From positions 1 to 6,412 of the forward strand of contig JAISBQ010000381.1 of assembly GCA_031266115.1 (NCBI GenBank): a stretch of 6,412 bases of DNA, given 5' to 3'. Every line of letters starts with the position of its first letter. Position 1 is the stretch's first letter. Position numbers and translations under genes: made by a program. This DNA comes from Bifidobacteriaceae bacterium. Its GTDB lineage: Bacteria > Actinomycetota > Actinomycetes > Actinomycetales > WQXJ01. This document shows, in pieces, positions 6,332 through 6,412 of this stretch. A model generated the notes under the pieces. It had not been told where the DNA came from and made no database searches. It saw only the letters and a list, made by a program, of their open reading frames with translations.

Positions 6332-6337
6332 TAGAGT
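6332..6337 (+). promoter_or_regulatory. -10 box (TAGAGT) for the leucine leader transcript
   Basis: TAGAGT fits TANNNT and lies 8 nt before the GTG at 6346, which places the transcription start at or next to that GTG. No recognisable -35 box is present around 6309-6315 and no Shine-Dalgarno precedes the GTG. This suggests a leaderless transcript whose first codon is the leader peptide start. Confidence 0.5.
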
Positions 6338-6345
6338 CCTGGGCC

Positions 6346-6396
6346 GTGCGTCTGCGCCGAACCCTCCTGCTTCGTCGCCGCGACGGGTCACTCTGA
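6346..6396 (+). CDS. Leucine-type leader peptide (16 residues), probably controlling leuA
   Basis: GTG at 6346 opens a 16-codon frame reading MRLRRTLLLRRRDGSL, ending in TGA at 6394-6396. Five of sixteen residues are Leu, including three consecutive Leu codons (CTC CTG CTT, 6364-6372), flanked by Arg codons. A short frame with a run of one amino acid, next to alternative hairpins and after a promoter-like box, is the hallmark of a transcription-attenuation leader. Actinobacterial leuA (2-isopropylmalate synthase) genes are known to have such leaders, and leuA occurs close to era in several actinobacteria. The peptide itself would have no function: ribosome stalling at the Leu codons when charged leucyl-tRNA is scarce would alter RNA folding. 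The structural gene is beyond the window, so its identity is inferred. Confidence 0.65.
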   Translation: MRLRRTLLLRRRDGSL

Positions 6397-6412
6397 CCGG
6401 GTCCTCGTCGCG
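6373..6412 (+). promoter_or_regulatory. Mutually exclusive hairpins of a leucine attenuator (incomplete at the window edge)
   Basis: Two pairings compete for the same strand. CGTCG (6373-6377) can pair with CGACG (6381-6385), while CGCGACG (6379-6385) can pair with CGTCGCG (6406-6412) at the window's last bases. A further GGTCA/TGACC stem (6386-6390 with 6394-6398) would sit inside the second structure and includes the leader stop codon. The first stem begins directly after the three Leu codons, so the position of a stalled ribosome could choose between them. The terminator part, if any, lies outside the window. Confidence 0.4.

Noticed and set aside
6223..6396. A 57-codon frame from ATG 6223 (ATGA overlap with the hydrolase stop), in frame with the leader peptide
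   Set aside because: It would run through the whole perfect inverted repeat, has no ribosome binding site and no family similarity. The GTG at 6346 just after a -10 box explains the Leu-rich end better. Read-through translation cannot be fully excluded.

Overview
The window looks like a high-GC actinobacterial chromosome (Actinomycetota). The evidence is strong G/C third-position bias, GTG starts, start codons placed directly downstream of TANNNT -10 boxes, and the gene order rsmE - HIT protein - phoH - ybeY - corC - era followed by what appears to be the control region of leuA. I cannot name the genus. Every supported gene is on the + strand.

Region by region: (1) 1-689 is the 3' part of rsmE, a 16S rRNA methyltransferase; its start lies off the left edge. 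(2) 690-823 is a short gap with a weak hairpin, a 16-nt imperfect tandem duplication and a TAGGCT -10 box placed so that the next ATG would be the first transcribed codon. (3) 824-4599 is a compact five-gene unit: HIT-family hydrolase, phoH, ybeY, a CorC/HlyC-type CBS protein and era. Each of its four junctions is a 4-base stop/start overlap (GTGA, then ATGA three times), which suggests one transcript with coupled translation. (4) 4613-6226 encodes a predicted membrane-bound alpha/beta hydrolase with a C-terminal four-helix membrane module; its role is unknown. (5) 6227-6345 holds a perfect 26-bp inverted repeat and a -10 box. (6) 6346-6412 starts with a 16-codon Leu/Arg-rich leader peptide and alternative hairpins, typical of a leucine attenuator; the controlled gene (probably leuA) would begin past the right edge.

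The first block is mainly ribosome and RNA maintenance. RsmE methylates 16S rRNA, YbeY acts in 16S 3'-end processing and rRNA quality control, Era is a GTPase for 30S assembly, and PhoH is an ATPase conserved beside YbeY. The most notable points are the CorC-like protein that lacks the membrane domain common in actinobacterial relatives, the unusual hydrolase/membrane fusion between era and the leucine leader, the long perfect palindrome, and the leader peptide, which appears to be leaderless. I see no CRISPR array, transposase, tRNA, rRNA or phage gene, and no clear evidence of an entirely new system.
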